From positions 13,470,414-13,534,413 of the forward strand of contig CM119263.1 in assembly GCA_051294375.1 (NCBI GenBank): a stretch of DNA of 64,000 nucleotides, read 5' to 3'. How positions within the stretch are numbered: position 1 is the stretch's first letter; each line of letters opens with the position of its first letter. Made by a program: the position numbers and the translations under genes. Origin of the DNA: Paraspadella gotoi. Lineage: Eukaryota; Chaetognatha. Under the pieces are notes generated by a model. It was not told the DNA's origin. It did not search any database and saw nothing but the letters and a program-made list of their open reading frames with translations. Of the stretch, positions 26,640 through 41,330 are shown in pieces.

Positions 26640-26899
26640 GACCGCACGAGGCCCATTTGTTGCTTGAAGTCGGATTTCAACCCGTCAAACAGTCGCTGTT
26701 TCGCCTGCTGATTGAAAATCAAACAAGACCCAAAAAGTGCGCAAATAACATGGCGTCGTCGTCGTCGTCGTCGTCGTCGTCGACGTCGCCGCAGCCGGCG
26801 CGGACTCCGCAGCGGAAGGCCTGCTGCCGACGCTGCAGCCGAAATGTAGACGAACATCACTTTCTCAGTCAAATTCAGCGCCACCACCGCGTCCGTTAG
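26640..26899 (+). CDS. Possible exon, hypothetical
   Basis: After a TTCGTCTTTAG acceptor-like sequence, a frame runs to a TAG at 26899. It reads LLLEVGFQPVKQSLFRLLI, then a Ser run encoded by a (GTC)n array (26756-26782), then a short Cys/Arg/His-rich end containing ACCRRCSRNV. The minus strand of the same bases also has an open frame with a good acceptor (TTTCAATCAG) before QAKQRLFDGLKSDFKQQMG, so the true strand is uncertain. No family is recognised. Confidence 0.22.
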
Positions 26900-27998
26900 A
26901 GCCCTTGAAAGCTAAAATTAAACTTCTCGTGTAATTTATATACCAACCAACCTGAGTTAATTAATAATTATATCCATTCAAATGATTTTTTTAGCCGGAT
27001 CTGCACCTAGCAGATTACGGCCCTTCGATTCACTTTGTCGGTCCTACCACAAAATCTTGTCGGTAAGATCATGTCAGAACATAAAATTATGATAAATTAT
27101 GCAAAAAAAACCGATGTCCGTCCGTGTGTCTGTCCATCAACACCTCAGCCCTAACGCTTATTTGAAATTTTTTGTGAAGTAAAAAAAGTATTTGATTGAG
27201 CAGGAAATCTAGTTTTGATGGACTCGTCCAAATGGAATTTAACTTAAATGGAAAAAACTAAAAAACCCATTCCAATCTTTGATTATGCGTTTTTTTACTT
27301 TTTATATTAAATGTGAAAGAAACCGGCATTAATTAATTAATTAATTAATTAATCACTTTGGAAAATTAAAAGATAAAAAGAAAAATGAAAAAGAAAAAAA
27401 GAAAAGAGAAAAAAATTGAAAGGAAATTTATATTTATATTTATATATTATATTTAATTTATATTTGATAAGTATGAAAAATTAATTAGTTAAATAATTGA
27501 TTTATTAATAATTAATTAATTAATCATTTGATCAGCTGCTTATCGCTTATGTTCATGAGCAGATCAGGCAAAGTTTGCTTCTTTTTCAAATATAAAGTAC
27601 TAGAGTCGATTTTCCTCGAGAAAACGACTGCACATTTTTTCAATAGAGCTTTTCCTTCGAATCTGACGAACGTGAAGCAAAATAAAATTACATGACCCGA
27701 TTAGAAAAGCGAGATTCCGATCGCGCAGTGTCTCTATCGCGAGTAAAATTTTTTATATGGCTTTTTCATATGAAACAAACAGGATTAAATTACCTACTCA
27801 CTTCTGGACTGACTTTTCCTCATTTTCAAATTTTTACTTTCTATATAAATTAAAAGAAAAAAATTACGACAAGATAAGATCTTGAGGGCAAGATATCTGT
27901 GAAAAAATTATTCAAATTGTTCTTTTTTCACGAAGCTATCGTTCACCAATCTAATCAGGCGTTCCAAATGAATCAGTCCGCTCGTTTATATAACAAAA
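26900..27998. repeat. AT-rich dispersed repeat related to 50260-50700
   Basis: Sequence around 27190-27300 (AGTTTTGATGGACTCGTCC, then AATGGAAAAAACTAAA) and around 27530-27560 (GAGCAGATCAGG) recurs in the same order at 50270-50690. The two are copies of one unclassified repeat. A (TTAA)n run lies at about 27329-27353. No gene is seen. Confidence 0.5.
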
Positions 27999-28256
27999 AA
28001 TGTAATGAAATAATTTTGTAAAAAGAGTTATATTTCCTTTTATCAACTTTTCTTGAGGAATTCGAAATTGCTTTCAAAAATAAGAAAAGTACATTTTAAA
28101 ATTTTGACAATTTCTATGGTGAGTACTATACTATGTATAAATATAGGCTGATTCGAAAATTGACAAATAAATTTTTTTTTTTTATTTAAAAATGTTCACT
28201 GGTACAAGCCTGTTAATTTCGATTCTCCTTGATTTTAATTTTTTTGTTACTCTTTA
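27999..28256 (+). mobile_element. hAT-type foldback FB1, right-half copy
   Basis: Matches the right arm of the complete FB1 copies (shared CTGCTTTCAAAAATAAGAAAA and ATGTATAAATAT motifs) and ends in TACTCTTTA, a decayed form of the family terminus CTATGCTTTA. The left half is missing. Confidence 0.6.
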
Positions 28257-28575
28257 ATATATAATAATATAATATATAATCACATCAAGATGGTTGAGCT
28301 TTTAAAAAATCTTTAACACTATGACTATCTATAAAACCCCAGCCCAAATGAACCGAGGCAGGATGGCTGGATCCACTACCCTATCTTTTATAAAAACCGG
28401 TTTTTCACTTTCTCCCGTCACCACCCTATCGCCCCCCCCATTTCGAGGTATCGGATTCACAAAAACACAATTTTCCAATTTCGGGTCGCAACCTCGATAG
28501 AAACAGACGACGCTGAAGACGACGATGACAGTGATATTCACTGCTTTCAGTGGGTTAGGAATTTGTTTAGATGTC
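28257..28575. other. No recognisable gene
   Basis: Short AT run followed by mixed sequence. One minus-strand frame has no recognisable domain. Confidence 0.4.
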
Positions 28576-28729
28576 ATTATTAATGATGATGATGATGATG
28601 ATGATGAAGACGAAGAGGAAGAGGAATAGGGAGAAGGATGATGATGACGATGATGATGATGATGATGATGATGAAAATGAAAATGAAAAGGATAATGATA
28701 AACAATGGCGATGATGGCGATTTGTATAT

Positions 28730-28793
<64 letters not shown>

Positions 28794-28870
28794 AATGATT
28801 ATGATGATGATGAGGAGGAGGAGGAAAATTAAAAAGATAATGATAAACTATGACGATGATGATGATGATT

Positions 28871-28906
<36 letters not shown>

Positions 28907-28985
28907 CCGATGATGACGATAATGATGATGATTATGATGATGATGATTACGGTGGCAAGGAAGACAATGACGAAAACGACGACGA
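28576..28985. repeat. (GAT)n trinucleotide block, about 400 bp
   Basis: GAT units with GAC, AAT and GAG variants. Its poly-Asp, poly-Met and poly-His frames are artefacts. Confidence 0.95.
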
Positions 28986-29240
28986 AAAGTTGTGATTAAA
29001 GAAACGATGATCTTGTGCGCGATGAAAATCGCGCGCCAGAGAAAATGGTTACGATGAGGGAAGAAGGAACAAAGAAGAGAAAAGAAAAGAGGAAAGAAAA
29101 GAAAAGAAAAGAATGGAAGGGAAAAAATAAATAAAAGAAAAAAAAGGAAAGAAGGGAGACCGTGTTTAAAGAAAGTCATTGGAGAAACGCAGAACAAAGG
29201 AAGAAGAAAACGACAAACATGCGGCAGACAAATAAAGAAA

Positions 29241-29245
<5 letters not shown>

Positions 29246-29276
<31 letters not shown>

Positions 29277-29330
29277 AGGAGGAGAGAACGAGAGAGGGAG
29301 AGGAGAGAGAGAGAGAGGAGAAGAGAGAAG
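29246..29330. repeat. (GA)n microsatellite, interrupted
   Basis: GA units with GGA and ACG interruptions. Confidence 0.92.
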
Positions 29331-29426
29331 ATAGAATGAGCCTAAAATTGGAGGACGAAGAAGAGTATAGTGGAGACAGTAAAACAGAAGTTTAGTCGCT
29401 CGAGTATTTCTGAAAAATCGTATTGT

Positions 29427-29428
<2 letters not shown>

Positions 29429-29481
<53 letters not shown>

Positions 29482-29485
29482 AGAG

Positions 29486-29523
<38 letters not shown>
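29429..29523. repeat. (GA)n microsatellite
   Basis: GA with a short AAA-containing break near 29478-29490. Confidence 0.95.
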
Positions 29524-29524
<1 letters not shown>

Positions 29525-31165
29525 AATAGAAAATGAACAAAAATTAAAATAGATAAATATTTGAAGCATGGCAGTTAATATATACATATTTATTTCCAGT
29601 ATCTGCTTAGTTTTTACAATAGTTTATGTCAAGAACTAAATTTATTTTTCCATTATATTTTTCATTTTTTACTCGACTCAGTTTCAACTTCAATCATTTT
29701 TTAAAATTTTTTATTATAGGTATTTACAAATTTAATATAAAAATAAAAATTTTTTAAAAAATGGCCTAACCGAATTATATTATCAATCTCTCAACGGTCA
29801 GTCAAAGACCTAACATTTCTCAGATTGCTATAACCTCCATTATATTACCATTCAAATCGCTTCGATCGCTCTGATCACCAGTCAAAGGACATATTTAGCT
29901 TTTTTTCATCCAGGAGCAAAAAAAAAAATCTTCAATTCCGTTCGGTTTATGCAAAAGAGAAGATAAGTGGCTTCTGGAATTTACGGATTTTTCCCGCAAA
30001 AAAAAAAACTGGACGAAAGGAGAGAGAGAGAGATGAAGAGAGAGAGAGAGAGAGACAGAGACGAGAGAAAGAAAATAAATTTGAATTTGATGGATGATGA
30101 AATGGATTTTTGATTGGATATTAGGACGAAGGAAGGGAAGCGAGGAAGAGGGAAATGTGCAAGGTCAGTCTGAAGGAAAAATGCGAGAATTCGTCGATCG
30201 GGCGGGAAAACGAGGGGGGGGAGAGGAGAGGGAGGAGACAGAGACGGGGGGGGGAGAAATGTAGGAGGAAGGAAATGGGAGAGAAGGGGAGAGGAAGAGT
30301 GAGGAGGACAGAGACGGGGGGAGAATAGTAAAAGGAAGGAAATGGGAGAGAAGGTGAGAGGAAGAGTGCAGAAAGAAGCGAGGTGAGAGAGAAGCTATAG
30401 GAGACAAAGGAACAAAGAGACATAAAAAAGAACAACTAAAAATATTTAAGGAAAGGTGAGAAAAAGAAGCGAAGAGACAGACTGAGTTCCAAAGGGCAGC
30501 GGAAGAACCTTTTTGAGGAATACCACATAACTGGAAAAAAAAATTTCGCGCTCTATTATTTCTTTCTCTCTATCAGCTCGATCTATCTTTTTCTATCTCC
30601 TTTTTCTGTCATTTTCTTAATGCATGAAAAATAAAGAAACAACTCACTTTTTAAAAAAGTTTTTAATTATATTTTTTTGGCAAATTTTTCTCTGTGCCCA
30701 GAAACAGTCTTTTCTTTTTTATTCCCTCTCAAAAAATTCCGAGTTGCGTATTATTTCGAAATAAAAAAAAAACTCTTTTTGCTTTTTTTTTTCAATTTTT
30801 TCTCGCATTGCCCTTTTTTCTTCGTCCCTCTATTTTCTTCTTCAGTTTGCACCTCGAAATCTCTCTCCCCATCTCACTCCACTCCTCCTTTTTTTTTCAC
30901 TTTATATTTCTTTAAACTCTCTCTCCCCATCCTCTTTCCTCCCTCGGGATTCAAACGTGACTTTCTCTTCCTCAACAAACAATCCTTCCTCCCCTACTTT
31001 CTCCCTTTCCGTCTCCTCTTCTTCCTCCCCCCCGCTTTCCACGTGACTCTCCTCTTCCGCCTCGGCCATATTTTGCCATCAATATTCATCCGCCAATTTG
31101 GAAAAAGTCTATGCGTCGTCATGCGCCTCGCTTCCGGTCTCGGCGTCACATCCAAAGGCCACGAG
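29524..31165. other. No recognisable gene; AT-rich then purine/pyrimidine-rich
   Basis: AT-rich to about 29760, a short GA run at 30019-30060, purine-rich sequence (30120-30430) and T/C-rich sequence (30690-31060). No supported coding region. Confidence 0.4.
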
Positions 31166-31204
31166 AACCGAGAGAGAGAGAGACGAGAGAGAGAGAGAGA
31201 GAGA

Positions 31205-31245
<41 letters not shown>

Positions 31246-31246
31246 A
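31166..31246. repeat. (GA)n microsatellite, interrupted
   Basis: GA with CGA and AAG breaks. Confidence 0.93.
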
Positions 31247-31516
31247 AATTTAGGTCTCTGCTGAAAATATTTTATAAGAAAGGTTTGACTTTTTCTTTCT
31301 CCTTTTTCTAGACATGCAGCGGTGACGTTTAGTCCCTTAAGTAATCAATAAATCGTTTTTTTTAATGGTATAACGATGTGAAATATTTCAATTTCATTCT
31401 ACTCCTGTTTTCAATTTTATTATCGTTATAGTATTTTTTTTTCCGCCACCACTTTCGTGACCGTAGTAAAATACTATCCCTCGCCACGTCAACGTCCTCT
31501 CCACTCCCACAGAGGC

Positions 31517-31616
31517 NNNNNNNNNNNNNNNNNNNNNNNNNNNNNNNNNNNNNNNNNNNNNNNNNNNNNNNNNNNNNNNNNNNNNNNNNNNNNNNNNNNN
31601 NNNNNNNNNNNNNNNN
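31517..31616. other. Assembly gap, 100 N
   Basis: Exactly 100 N. The nine bases before it (31508-31516) and after it (31617-31625) are the same, CACAGAGGC, so the flanking contigs may overlap. Confidence 0.99.
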
Positions 31617-32097
31617 CACAGAGGCCACCCTCACTCTTTCCCTCGCCTTCCACTCCGTCGACCACCTTTTATGGCCGCCTTCATTTTCCTTCTTTGCGAC
31701 GAAGAAATGAGTCAGAAAACTGGACAAGAAGAAGATCATCAAAGTTAAAGGAAAACTTAGGAGGACGAGCCGATGACGAATAAAAAGCGACGACGACAGG
31801 CGACGACGGACGACGACCACGATGGCCGATGAAGCGATGACGATGAAGTCGACGATTCTCCCAGAGTTCCTCACGAGAAACTATGACAGAGATTTTCAAA
31901 AGCCTAAAAAGAGACACGAGACAGTTGTGAAGGCCGTCTGTTTTTTAGAAGATGACAGAAATGACAAAAGATATAATCGACGGCGAATAAAAACTTTTGT
32001 AAGACAAATGATCATTTTTCCTTCTCAGAAAGAGCACGTAAAGACAAGGCCGAAAGAAGGTGACCACGGCGACGATGAAGGTGACGAGAAAAAAGGA

Positions 32098-32099
32098 GA

Positions 32100-32131
<32 letters not shown>

Positions 32132-32132
32132 T
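32098..32132. repeat. (ACG)n trinucleotide array
   Basis: Near-perfect CGA/ACG units. A shorter ACG-rich stretch lies at 31785-31820. Confidence 0.92.
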
Positions 32133-32386
32133 CGAAAGACGTCGAAGACGAAGATTGTCAATCTTGGCTTTTTTCTGGAATATGAAAAGAGAAATTTCTC
32201 CGTTTTTGTTTATGCCTCGTGCCTGGAAAATTGAATTTCTGTAGGAGCGAGAGAGGGCTCTGATATTTGCAATAGAAAATGATTGGATGAACACGGGAAA
32301 GAGTAAATGCAAGAGAAAAATTAAATCTTTCGACGTAGAAAAGACGGAATGGGAGGAAAGAGGGGAAGAAAAGGGAACTCGAATGA

Positions 32387-32393
<7 letters not shown>

Positions 32394-32418
<25 letters not shown>

Positions 32419-32431
32419 NNNNNNNNNNNNN
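32394..32431. repeat. (GA)n microsatellite ending in 13 N
   Basis: GA run interrupted by 13 N at 32419-32431. The array length is probably unresolved. Confidence 0.9.
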
Positions 32432-32654
32432 AAAGGAAGGGAGGGAGAGAAATAAAGATAAAGGAATGAAGGAAAGAAAAAAGAAACTTCAATGAAAGGA
32501 AAAAAGATCGGATTGAGGAAAATGAAAAAAGGAAGAGAAGTTTAAAAAAAAAGGGGGGGGTTCAAGAGAGAGAGAGAAATTAAAAGATCTAAAATCAAAG
32601 CATTAACTAGTTTGGCGGATCTGAGAGACGAGAGAGATTCTGAGCTGGATACTT

Positions 32655-32690
32655 GATAGTGAATGTGATAGTGAATGTGATAGTGAATGT
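32655..32690. repeat. 12-bp tandem repeat, three units
   Basis: Three exact copies of GATAGTGAATGT in tandem. Confidence 0.95.
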
Positions 32691-33171
32691 GCAGGCTGAG
32701 CTGAATCCGGGGAAAAAACGATGAATAGGATGAATACTCAATACTTTCTTGAGTATTGAAAGTAAACAGGGGAAAGGTGAGCTCTTAAGAGCGAGATAAA
32801 AAAAATTATAAATATGGGGAGAAGTAAGATAAAATAAAAGGGAGAGTTAAATTCAATCTGAGCTGAAGACGAATTCTCTGGAAAAGAAAAGTTACACGAG
32901 GTTACATGGTTACAATCGCAGCCCCGAGTCTCTTTTTTCCTCCAACTATTCTTCCTCAAAATTTGCATAAAAAGTGACTCTCTTTCACTCCACATTTTTT
33001 TCATAGTTTCACCTCGTCTAGAATCTCTCTCTCTCTATCTCTCTATTTCTACAGGGTCTCCCTATCTCATTCACTCTGTTACACCGAATTTACTTCACAT
33101 TTGTTTTCTTTTTCGTTCCGATGGTTTATCAATTTTGTTTTCGAATTCTGTTTCTCTCTCTCCTCATCTCT

Positions 33172-33174
33172 CCC

Positions 33175-33246
<72 letters not shown>
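33172..33246. repeat. (CT)n microsatellite
   Basis: CT run with a CC break. Further CT-rich blocks at 33530-33616. Confidence 0.95.
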
Positions 33247-33249
<3 letters not shown>

Positions 33250-34018
33250 CACTTGTTCTTATCCTTTCCAACGCACTTCTTTTTTTTTCCACTTCCCCTT
33301 TCGATTTTCAATTTTCGTTATGTTCGAGATTTCTTCTTGGATTCGAGGCGCAAAATCAACAAAAAAACTTTTTCCTTTTTTTCGCAGACTCAAAGTCGCC
33401 CGCTTTCATCGTCTCTGAAGCCTCTAATTAACTATCTGAATATGCATTCGTATGCAAATTAGCTCGAAACAAGATCCCTCTTTCTCTCCGACGCATCAAC
33501 CAAGATGCTGCCGCTGTCATACATTTTCTTTTCTCTCTCTCTCCATCCCTCTCTCTCTCCTCTAGTCTCTCTCTCTCCTCTCTCTCTCTCTCTCTGCTCC
33601 TCTCTCTCTCTCTCATCTTTCAAGAGTTCCAGTCTCTAAACCTCGAGTTTTTTTCGAATTTATTTTCAGGAAATTTGCGTTTCTTAATTTTTTTTCTTAT
33701 TAATCGACAAATTTTTGAGTTGCGCTTCAGAGAATGAGAAGCTCTAATTGAGAAAGTTTGTTGTCCATTGGAGTCATCGATCGTTCGCCCCCCCCCCCTT
33801 TCGCTAACGCCGGCACCCAATTTCTCAGACAAAGGAGCAACAATTTTGCGAGCGAGAGATAATGAGTTTCGAGAAGGAATGAGAGGGAGAGAGAAGGGGC
33901 TGATAGAGACAGAGTGAAACGAAATAGATTTTTTCTTAGTTTTGGGGCTTACGTTCGTCCTTCGTGGCAGGGAAGAAGTGAAAGAAAGAGAGAGCGAGAG
34001 AAAGAAGGAGGAAAAGAG

Positions 34019-35212
<1,194 letters not shown>

Positions 35213-35225
<13 letters not shown>

Positions 35226-35237
35226 GCCGGCGTCTCC

Positions 35238-35279
<42 letters not shown>

Positions 35280-35281
35280 CT
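35213..35281. repeat. (CGT)n trinucleotide array
   Basis: CGTCGTCGT run with a short GCCGGCG break, then a (GTTT)n run at 35362-35388. Confidence 0.93.
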
Positions 35282-35579
35282 TTTTAAAGAGGCAACAAAA
35301 CCTCCTGTTTCGTGGTCGATCGGACTTTCTTTGGCTACCGATTGTTTTCTTTTTTTTTCTTTGTTTGTTTGTTTGTTTGTTGGTTTGTTTTTTTTTATTT
35401 GTTTTTTTTTTTAAATACTTTCCTTCGCGGAATAGAATATCAACCGCTTAAATTTAAATCTTTGACTTTACATCTTTCTCTTTTATCTTTTTATCTTATT
35501 TCTTTTTATATGTATTCCTCTTTCTTTTTCCTTTTCCTTTTCCTTTCTTCTCTCTTTCTCCCCATCAGATAGCGTTCTG

Positions 35580-35880
35580 CCTTCCTCTCCCCTCTTCACC
35601 CTTTCCCCATTCCCTCCAAACCCGCTGGCCCCCGACGGAACTCCGGGCATCGCTGGTCATTTCCTGTCCTGCGGAGCGCGTGTGTCTTTCCAATTTGTTT
35701 CTCCCTAACGAAGAGTTATGGCCCCGAGTCGTGGCCTCGCGACCTCCCTCCCCCGATGCCCGACGCGGTCCGCCTCCAATAGGCGCCTCACGGCCCCGAC
35801 GCGATGCGGGCCTTCACCCCTGAAGAGCGTCCGATGCCGATGTACAACTAGGTGCGTTGGGGATTATTACATAAAGACAA
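35580..35880 (+). other. CpG-rich island with a short open frame
   Basis: GC- and CpG-rich segment. An ATG at 35718 opens a frame of about 55 codons, beginning MAPSRGLATSLP, that runs past a possible donor (TAG|GTGCGT near 35851). No homology is recognised. It may be a promoter or first exon. Confidence 0.2.
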
Positions 35881-36247
35881 TTTGAAACTCGACGCTAGTA
35901 AAAAGCAGATATTTGCAGACTCGGAGTGATTTTATTAATCGTGAGAGATAATTTTGCAGAGAAAACCAATTTCATTTTGATCGGTATAGATATGCGGAGA
36001 AAATTGACTTTGAAAAGGTCTCTCATTTTCCAAGTGACATTTTTAAAATAAATTTTTTTTCTTTAACTTTTAGTGCATTTTTAAAAAAATTATAAAATTC
36101 CTTAAAATGTGAGAATGATATATTTATGAAAGCAGTAACATAAAAATTAGCCTAATTAAAAAGAGTCAAAATTGAAACATCTCAAACTTTGAATCTATTT
36201 TTTTTTAATGTATGTGTTGGTTTAATCCTTTCTTTTTCGTTTTGTAG

Positions 36248-36282
36248 TTGAATTTGAATGCAATTGTTGCATTCAAATTCAA
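36248..36282. repeat. Perfect 16-bp inverted repeat, 3-base loop
   Basis: TTGAATTTGAATGCAA (36248-36263) and its exact reverse complement (36267-36282) flank TTG. Confidence 0.95.
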
Positions 36283-36604
36283 ACGTTTTCTAAATGTATA
36301 TTTAAATTATAATAATCCAAATAATCATCATTTGTATTGTTACCATAAAAAACCTAAGTAAAAATAAGTTAAGCTCTGTCTCTCAATTCGTAGAAAAAGT
36401 AGTAAATGTAGACGGCAACTACCCCTTATTTTTCTCCCATTTCTCTCTTTCCCCTTTTCTCTCCTCTTCGAACATCCCGCATTTCTGACCATCCCGCTTC
36501 TGCTTTTATAGATTTCCAATTCTCGCAGAAGTGCGTTTTCCATCTCTGTTACGCGCCGCTCCGACCAACAGGGAATTCTAGAGTAGTTAGGACCTCAATT
36601 CGCG

Positions 36605-36679
36605 ATGATTCTCGAAGACGCATATCATTTCCGAGAAGAAGATGCCAGTTCCTACCTCCTGAAAACCGAGTTAAATTCT
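36605..36679 (+). CDS. Possible first exon, hypothetical
   Basis: ATG at 36605 opens a 25-codon frame with natural-looking composition (MILEDAYHFREEDASSYLLK...). It meets a GTGAGA donor exactly at a codon boundary. No partner exon was found downstream. Confidence 0.2.
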
Positions 36680-37039
36680 GTGAGACGAACGTCAAACTGT
36701 CAATTCCCCTCGGCTATTTCAACCATGAGCAATTGAGCAATTAACCCGAAGCTCTACCTTACCTAATCATCTCAAGCAGCCTCTTTTCCTCCTCCTGGCT
36801 CGTATCAGTTTCTTTACGTCTTACCCTAGTTTAAAAGGGAAATAAAAAGGCGGCGAGATCATAGGTCGACGCTTGTTCCCCGCGAGGAGGAGCGGCGTCG
36901 CGTCGATCAAAGATTCAAGTCGAAGACGACGAAGAAACATCTGAACATCGAAAACCGCGAATCAATAATGCAAACGAAGAACAAAAGACGGGCGCCGCCG
37001 GCCTTTTTACGCCAAATTGACAATGACGAACTAGGGAGA
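36680..37039. other. No recognisable gene
   Basis: Short mixed sequence before a GAAA array. Confidence 0.4.
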
Positions 37040-37201
37040 AGGAAGAGAGAAAGAAAGAAAGAAAGAAAGAAAGAAAAGAAAGAAAGAAAGAAAGAAAGAA
37101 AAGAAAGAAAGAAAGAAAAAGAAGAAAGAAAGAAAAGAAAGGAAAGAAAGAAAGAAAGAAAGAAGAAAGAAAAGAAAGAAAGAAAGAAAGAAAGAAAGAA
37201 A
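37040..37201. repeat. (GAAA)n array, interrupted
   Basis: GAAA units with AAAG and GGAAA breaks. Confidence 0.95.
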
Positions 37202-37784
37202 AAAAAATGAAAAAAAGAAATGAATCCTCTGCGGAATCGTTGCGGTCATCCCGGACGTTTTCCTTCTGACCCCAAGGTGACCTTGAGAAGGGTTTTTGAA
37301 GAAACCAAGTATGACGGGAAAATGGCAAATTGCCAGGTGAAATGGAAATGGGAAAGAAAGAGTGCAAGGGGCGGTCGGTTGAAAAACTTGGCGAGGAGGA
37401 AAAGTTTCTTTTATTTCCATTCCAAACTTAGTAAACCATAAGCTATTCTAATTTTTTTTTGTCAATCAAAATGTCGTTAAGTATTTCTTTAATTTCTTTG
37501 ATTCTCCTACCAATGCACTTCTGCCTCGTTTAATTCCTTTCTACCTCCTCAGACCACCGACGTCCTTTCTCTCTCTTAATTCCTTTACCTCCTTTCCTTT
37601 TCCCTTTCCTTTCCTTTCCTTTCCTTTCCTTTTCCCTTTCCGTCCCTTCCTTTTCTCCTTCCGGCCCGTCGATTGACCTTCGGAGTTTTTGGAAGAAGGT
37701 CAACTCACGAGGGAATCTTAAGACAAAAGGAGGTCGAACCTTAAATCCCCGAGCGTGGAGGGAAAAGGAGGAGGGCAGAAGCTG

Positions 37785-37785
<1 letters not shown>

Positions 37786-37838
<53 letters not shown>
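37786..37838. repeat. (CT)n microsatellite
   Basis: About 50 bp of CT. A CCTTT/CTTTT-rich stretch lies at about 37585-37660. Confidence 0.94.
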
Positions 37839-37839
<1 letters not shown>

Positions 37840-37841
<2 letters not shown>

Positions 37842-38440
37842 ATCACAGTTTATCACGGTCCTGTTATTACTCTCTCTCGCTTACTTTCTCCCATTCTCCA
37901 TTTTTATCATTCTTTAGCATCTTCTCTCTGTTTTTCCTCGTAGGTGCAGCCTCTTTTTATTCCCTTTTGTTGTCTGTTGTTGCTTTTATTGATTTTTATT
38001 AGTTTTTTTTTTTTTTTTTTTGCTTTTACTTCTCTTACTGGCCGACCAAATTCAAATGTTAATGGAAACGATATTAAACATATCCATTTATTGGCATTCA
38101 TAATTATGTTAAAATGTTCCGAACAGATGGTAATTGGCTAATTGATTATTAAATTACTGTATAATACTTAAAATAATTTGGAAATCTTTTATTTTTTATT
38201 AATTAAAAATATATTTATAACTTTTTATAATTTTGATATTTTATTACTGATATTATTTTCAAAAACTTATAAATACAAGAAAAACAAAACAACAAAACAA
38301 CAAAACAACAAACAACAAACAAAAACAACAACTTATTAAAACAAGATAATTGAATCATGTTTAAAGTTTAGCTTTACAGTTACAGTTAGTTAGTTACAGT
38401 TATTTACAGTTCACACTCGCCGCTTGTGGTGAACTTAAAA
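37840..38440. other. No recognisable gene; (ACAAA)n
   Basis: Poly-T at 38007-38021, an AACAAA/ACAAA array at 38279-38335 and a degenerate TACAGTTA repeat at 38374-38412. Confidence 0.4.
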
Positions 38441-38680
38441 CCACCAACTGTTCATCAGCAGCCATTGCTGCAGGAGGCAAGTCATTCGCCTACAAACTCA
38501 AAGGTCCGGGGTTCTAGCCCGGTGGTCGCCTAGCATTTAAGAGGGACGAGGCGCTTAACCCGCCTGTAACGTGGTGTTACAGCCTGATCCGAAGTTCAGG
38601 GATTGCTTTTATTAGTACAGTATTGCTCATATACTGACGCTAACTCATAACCATTATTACTGTCCCTTCACACTCAAGTC
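38441..38680 (+). mobile_element. tRNA-derived SINE, copy 1
   Basis: A B box GGTTCTAGCCC lies at 38510-38520. The following body (AACCCGCCTGTAAC, GTGTTACA, GATCCGAAG, CAGGGA) matches the reverse complement of 47780-47960 over about 150 bases. Two copies plus a pol III box support a SINE family. Confidence 0.65.
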
Positions 38681-39050
38681 ATCCCAGCTGTCCACTCACG
38701 TCACCAAGAGATGACCCACCTTCAATGGATGCCCTATGTATTACGCGACTCAAACAGTGAAAATAGTTACTGAAAACGAAACTCGAACCTCTCAACTCCA
38801 GAGGCACGAAACTGACAAAACGCAGTCGAGGTTTCTTTATCGTCGTCTACGTCGTTTTCATCGTCACCATATTCGTCGTTATCAGCATCATCGTCATCTT
38901 TCTACGTCGTTACCGTCGTCATCGTCGACATCGTCATCTTCAACTTTGGCCTTGCGCTTCGTCATCATCCCGAGATTCGATGCAATCCTCGAGATTTCTC
39001 AAGGTTCCTATTCCACCCCCCCCTCCTCGAAGCGACTCGCTCGCCGGCTC

Positions 39051-39051
<1 letters not shown>
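38681..39051. other. No recognisable gene; CGTC-rich
   Basis: Imperfect CGTCATCGTC units at 38850-38945. Nothing else recognised. Confidence 0.4.

Positions 39052-39117
<66 letters not shown>
39052..39117. repeat. (CT)n microsatellite
   Basis: About 66 bp of CT. Confidence 0.96.
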
Positions 39118-41107
<1,990 letters not shown>

Positions 41108-41207
41108 NNNNNNNNNNNNNNNNNNNNNNNNNNNNNNNNNNNNNNNNNNNNNNNNNNNNNNNNNNNNNNNNNNNNNNNNNNNNNNNNNNNNNNNNNNNNN
41201 NNNNNNN
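41108..41207. other. Assembly gap, 100 N
   Basis: Exactly 100 N, as used for gaps of unknown size. It lies about 2 kb left of a marked change in sequence character. Confidence 0.99.
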
Positions 41208-41210
41208 GAT

Positions 41211-41330
41211 CCTTCTAAAAACTTCTATCCTTCTATCCTTTCTACGCCTTCTAGCCCTTCTTTAACCTCCTATCTCTCCAAGGACCTTCTATCCTTCTAT
41301 CCTTCTTGCTATCCTCTAACCCTGTTCTTA
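41211..41330. repeat. Degenerate (CCTTCTAT)n minisatellite
   Basis: Repeated CCTTCTATCCTTCTATCC with variants, directly right of the gap. Confidence 0.8.

Noticed and set aside
28705-29197. Poly-Asp, poly-Met and poly-His proteins
   Set aside because: They translate the (GAT)n block. No flanking coding sequence or splice sites.
32732-32757. Small hairpin AATACTCAA / TTGAGTATT
   Set aside because: Nine-base arms in AT-rich sequence are expected by chance.
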